DNA of 20,733 nucleotides from Pseudomonadota bacterium (lineage in GTDB: Bacteria > Myxococcota > Myxococcia > Myxococcales > Myxococcaceae), in contig JAFADT010000568.1 of the NCBI GenBank assembly GCA_023424585.1, forward strand, positions 1 through 20,733. Reading direction: 5' to 3'. Below are positions 16,553 to 20,733 of the stretch, piece by piece. Positions within the stretch are counted from its first letter, which is position 1. Every line of letters begins with the position of its first letter. Made by a program: the position numbers and the translations under genes. Below the pieces are notes generated by a model. That model was not told the origin of the DNA. It worked only from the letters and a program-made list of their open reading frames with translations, and searched no databases.

Positions 16553-18190
16553 ATGTCCTCCCGCCTCCCCTGCCCACAACCGAACGCTGTTTTCCACCGC
16601 GGTCGGTGGCGTCCGATGCTCCAGGGCCTTGTCGCCCTGTGTCTGGCGGGGTGCGCCACGGCCCCGGAGACCCCCGCGAAACCCGCGACGGAGCCGGCCT
16701 CGACACAGCCCGCCATGCCGGCGGCGCCCCAGGCTCCGGAGCCCCCCGCGCAACCCGTGGAGGCGGCCGCGCCCGCGGCGCCGGAGCCGCAAGGGCCCGC
16801 GCGTCCCTGGGCGGACGAGGTGCTGTACTTCGTGGTGGTGGACCGCTTCGCGGACGGGGACCCTTCCAACAACGAGAAGGGCGACGTGACGGCGGCGGGC
16901 ACCTTCCACGGCGGCGACCTGAAGGGGCTCACCGCGAAGCTGGACGAGCTGTCGTCGCTGGGCGTGACGGCGCTGTGGGTGACGCCGCTGCTGAAGCAGA
17001 TCCCCGGCTTCGTCACCGGCTCCGGCTTCCCGGACTGGGGCTACCACGGCTACTGGGCGGACGACTTCCACGCGCTGGATCCGCGCTTCGGCACGGAAGA
17101 GGACCTCAAGGCGCTGGTGGACGCGGCGCACGCGCGCGGCATCCGCGTGCTGCTGGACGTCGTCTACAACCACCCGGGCTACAACTCGCGCTACCTGACG
17201 GACCACCCGGACTGGCTGCGCTCCGAGGACAAGGGCACCTGCGGCTCGGATGACCTGACCACGTGCGTCGCGGGCCTGCCGGACTTCAAGACCGAGCGGC
17301 CAGAGGTGGCGAAGTACCTGCTGGACGCGCAGCTCGACTGGGCGAGGCGCTCCGGCGTGGACGGCTTCCGGCTGGACACCGTGAAGCACGTGTCGCACGA
17401 CTTCTGGAAGGAGCACCGCCGCCGCACGCGCGCGGAGCTCCGCCCGGACTTCTTCCTGCTGGGCGAGGTGTGGGGCGGCGACGTGCAGGTGCTGGCGCCG
17501 TACTTCACCTCGGACGAGCTGGACGCCGGGTTCGACTTCGCCTTCCAGGGCAACGCGCTGGGCTTCGTCCAGGGCCGGGGCCGCGCGGTGGCGTTCGACC
17601 ACTACCTCCAGTCGCGCGCGAAGGTGACGCCGGGCCACCACCTGGCGCACTTCCTGTCGTCGCACGACGTGGACGGGGCGCTGCACCAGCTGCGGGGCAA
17701 CGTGCCCCTCTTCCGCCTGGCCGCCACGCTGCAGCTCACCTCAAGTGGCATCCCCGTCATCTACTACGGCGAGGAGGTGGGCCGCGCCGGAGGGGACTGG
17801 CCCCAGAACCGCGGCGACATGCCGTGGGGCAGGCAGGCGGTGAAGCCCGGCGCGGGAAAGAAACGCGACGAGGCATTGCGCGAGTATTACAAGCGCCTCA
17901 TCGCCATCCGCCGCGCGCACCCGGCCCTGTCCCGGGGCACGCACGCGCCGCTCTCCACGGAAGGCGACGTGTACGTCTTCCAGCGGCGGGATGAAGCGTC
18001 TGGCGACACGGTGGTGGTGGCGGTGAACCGCGGCAAGACGAAGGGCACGGCGTCGGTGCCGTGGCCGGAGGGCTGGACGGGCGTCGCGGAGGTGGAGGAC
18101 CTGCTGAACGGAGGGCGGACGAAGGCTGGCGCCACGCTGGACCTGGCGCTCCCGCCGCTGTCCGCGCGCATCCTCGGGCGCGTGCCGTGA
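16553..18190 (+). CDS. Lipoprotein alpha-amylase (GH13)
   Basis: Hydrolyses alpha-1,4 links in starch or maltodextrins. With the start at ATG 16553 (545 residues) the lipobox is LAGC (Cys34), preceded by a basic stretch (HRGRWRP). A Pro/Ala/Glu tether follows (about 37-85). The GH13 barrel starts at ADEVLYFVVVDRFADGD, with LDVVYNHPG (region I), nucleophile Asp275 in GFRLDTVKH, acid/base Glu305 in LLGEVWGGD and Asp372 in SSHDVD. The C-terminal beta domain ends LPPLSARILGRVP. The lipid anchor puts it in the outer or inner membrane facing the periplasm or outside. ATG 16616 is an alternative start but leaves the signal peptide without positive charge; neither start has a clear Shine-Dalgarno. 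The malK gene follows after 79 bp with no terminator, so it probably belongs to the maltodextrin operon. Confidence 0.9.
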   Translation: MSSRLPCPQPNAVFHRGRWRPMLQGLVALCLAGCATAPETPAKPATEPASTQPAMPAAPQAPEPPAQPVEAAAPAAPEPQGPARPWADEVLYFVVVDRFADGDPSNNEKGDVTAAGTFHGGDLKGLTAKLDELSSLGVTALWVTPLLKQIPGFVTGSGFPDWGYHGYWADDFHALDPRFGTEEDLKALVDAAHARGIRVLLDVVYNHPGYNSRYLTDHPDWLRSEDKGTCGSDDLTTCVAGLPDFKTERPEVAKYLLDAQLDWARRSGVDGFRLDTVKHVSHDFWKEHRRRTRAELRPDFFLLGEVWGGDVQVLAPYFTSDELDAGFDFAFQGNALGFVQGRGRAVAFDHYLQSRAKVTPGHHLAHFLSSHDVDGALHQLRGNVPLFRLAATLQLTSSGIPVIYYGEEVGRAGGDWPQNRGDMPWGRQAVKPGAGKKRDEALREYYKRLIAIRRAHPALSRGTHAPLSTEGDVYVFQRRDEASGDTVVVAVNRGKTKGTASVPWPEGWTGVAEVEDLLNGGRTKAGATLDLALPPLSARILGRVP

Positions 18191-18269
18191 GGCACCCGCG
18201 GCGTGCGCAGAACCAGACCCGGACGTGCTGTTGTCACCGGCGCGAGCGGGGCTCTTGCTGGAGGGCCTG

Positions 18270-19364
<1,095 letters not shown>

Positions 19365-19384
19365 TACCCCGGAGGATTTTCCAG

Positions 19385-20608
19385 ATGACGCACCTGCGAA
19401 CGTTGCTCGCGGCCCTCTGTCTGTGCGCAGTGGGCCTGTTGCCCGTCCCGTCCTTCGCCGCCACGGAGCTGGTGCTCTGGCACGCCTACCGCGCGGAGGA
19501 GAAGGCCGCGCTGGAGAAGGTGGTCGCCGAGTACAACAAGGCCAACGAGGGCAAGGTCAAGGTCACCACGCTGGCGGTGCCCTACGACGCCTACGCGGAC
19601 AAGATCTCCGCCACCGTGCCGCGCGGCAAGGGCCCGGACCTCTTCATCTTCGCGCAGGACCGCCTGGGCGGGTGGATCGAAGCGGGCAACACGGTGGAGC
19701 CCATCGACTTCTTCCTGGATGACGCGACGAAGCAGCGCTTCATCCCCACGACGATGGAGGCGATGACCTACCGCGGGACGGCGTACGGCCTGCCGCTGAA
19801 CTACAAGGTCATCACGCTCATCTACAACAAGAAGCTGGTCCCCACGCCGCCCAAGACGTCCGGCGAGTTGGTGACGGTGGCCAAGAAGCTCACCGACGCG
19901 AAGGCGGGCCGCTTCGGGCTGGCGTACGCGTACAACGACTTCTACTACCACGCGGCGGTGATGAACGGCTTCGGCGGCGGCGTGTTCGACGCGAAGAACA
20001 CCCCCACGCTGAACTCGCCCGCGAACGTGAAGTCGGTGGAGCAGGTCCTCAAGTGGAAGAACAAGGACGCCATCCTGCCCGCGGAGCCCTCCAGCGCGCT
20101 GATCACCTCCCTCTTCAACGAGGGCAAGGCCGCGATGGTGTTCTCCGGCCCGTGGTTCCTGGGCGAGGTCTCCAAGGGCGTGGACTACGGCCTGGCGCGG
20201 CTGCCCACGCTGGATGAGAACAAGGGCACGCCGATGAAGCCCTGGATGACGGTGGAGGGCGTGTACGTGGCCGCCCCGTCCAAGAACAAGGAAGCGGCGT
20301 ACGACTTCGCGAAGTTCCTCACCGACGCGGGCCCCGGCAGGACGCTGGCCCTGGAGGGCCGCCAGAGCCCCGCGAACCAGGCGGTGTACCAGGACGCGAA
20401 GGTGGCCGCGGATCCGCTGCTCAAGGCGATGAAGGACCAGGTGGACGTGGCGGTGCCCATGCCCAACCTGCCGGAGATGTCCATGGTCTGGACCCCGGCC
20501 ACCAGCGCGATGAACACCGTGTTCAAGAACACCGCCACCCCCAAGGCGGCGCTGGACGCGGCCCAGAAGAGCGTGGCGAAGGACGTCGCCGGCCTGCGCA
20601 AGAAGTAA
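19385..20608 (+). CDS. malE: Maltose/maltodextrin-binding periplasmic protein
   Basis: A 407-residue extracellular solute-binding protein, family 1. The signal peptide is MTHLRTLLAALCLCAVGLLP followed by VPSFA, with cleavage predicted before ATELVLWHAY. MalE-like features are LWHAYRAEEKAALEKVVAEY near the N-terminus, KGPDLFIFAQDRLGGWIEAG, the GTAYGLPLNYKVITLIYNKK strand, the AMVFSGPWFLGEV hinge segment, and a C-terminal MSMVWTPATSAMNTVFKN helix. It captures malto-oligosaccharides and delivers them to MalFG. The start is supported by GGAGG 9 nt upstream, and the gene begins 20 bp after malK, so they are cotranscribed. Confidence 0.93.
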   Translation: MTHLRTLLAALCLCAVGLLPVPSFAATELVLWHAYRAEEKAALEKVVAEYNKANEGKVKVTTLAVPYDAYADKISATVPRGKGPDLFIFAQDRLGGWIEAGNTVEPIDFFLDDATKQRFIPTTMEAMTYRGTAYGLPLNYKVITLIYNKKLVPTPPKTSGELVTVAKKLTDAKAGRFGLAYAYNDFYYHAAVMNGFGGGVFDAKNTPTLNSPANVKSVEQVLKWKNKDAILPAEPSSALITSLFNEGKAAMVFSGPWFLGEVSKGVDYGLARLPTLDENKGTPMKPWMTVEGVYVAAPSKNKEAAYDFAKFLTDAGPGRTLALEGRQSPANQAVYQDAKVAADPLLKAMKDQVDVAVPMPNLPEMSMVWTPATSAMNTVFKNTATPKAALDAAQKSVAKDVAGLRKK

Positions 20609-20621
20609 GTGAGGAGCTGAA

Positions 20622-20733
20622 GTGAGCCAGAACGCCCCCCAGCAGCCCCCTTCCGCGGCCGGCGCCCCCACGCCGGCTGGCGCCTCCCCGAACGACGCGG
20701 CGCCGGGCCCTTCGACTCCGGGCCCCGCTGGCC
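20622..20733 (+). CDS. malF: Start of probable maltodextrin permease subunit MalF (3' end outside window)
   Basis: GTG at 20622, 13 bp after the malE stop, has AGGAG about 7 nt upstream and opens a frame to the window end. The 37 visible residues (MSQNAPQQPPSAAGAPTPAG and onward) are almost only Pro, Ala, Gly, Ser and Gln: a disordered cytoplasmic extension with no membrane helix yet. The MalF assignment rests on position after malK-malE, where the permease gene is expected. Confidence 0.6.
   Translation, partial: MSQNAPQQPPSAAGAPTPAGASPNDAAPGPSTPGPAG

Overview
The window is very GC-rich DNA with strong GC3 bias and long spurious open frames, and it looks like a myxobacterium of the Myxococcus/Corallococcus group. 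The reasons are an initiation factor IF3 with the long C-terminal tail known from Myxococcus Dsg, two proteins ending in MYXO-CTERM-type sorting signals, and a membrane Ser/Thr kinase coupled to a short secreted DUF2381/TIGR02268-like protein. The genus is inferred from these families; no species-level marker is visible.

Layout. 1-137 is the 3' end of a membrane-protein gene. 491-1234 (-) is infC, apparently starting at ATC. 1448-2704 (+) is a secreted trypsin-like protease and 2812-3414 (+) a LysM/lytic-transglycosylase protein. 3509-4492 (-) carries two small uncharacterised genes, one basic and one with a zinc ribbon. 4705-5163 (+) is a DUF2267 protein. 5190-6683 (-) is a HAD-family 5'-nucleotidase, divergent from 6845-7486 (+), a secreted START-domain protein. 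7527-7718 is the wreck of a DUF5131 (Gp37/Gp68) gene that has lost its middle. It abuts the kinase/DUF2381-like pair (7719-9994, -). 10252-11292 (+) is a helix-hairpin-helix lipoprotein. 11460-12694 (+) is a two-gene unit, a small HTH protein overlapping a SEC-C methionine aminopeptidase, with a perfect dyad just before the first start codon.

The last 8 kb is a maltodextrin/starch locus. A MYXO-CTERM pullulanase (12781-16227, -) is divergent from a rightward cluster: lipoprotein alpha-amylase, malK, malE and the first codons of a probable malF. The logic is surface debranching of alpha-glucan, hydrolysis by an outer-membrane or periplasmic amylase, capture by MalE, and ATP-driven import by MalF(G)K. 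No dedicated sugar-responsive regulator is visible in the window.

The most interesting points are translational and mobile-module signals rather than a clearly new defence or biosynthetic system: two probable non-canonical start codons (ATC for infC, CTG for the pullulanase), a hairpin that buries a Shine-Dalgarno site (3810-3826), the DUF5131 deletion scar beside the kinase cassette, and the dyad/HTH/MetAP unit. No tRNA, rRNA, CRISPR array or intact insertion sequence was seen.
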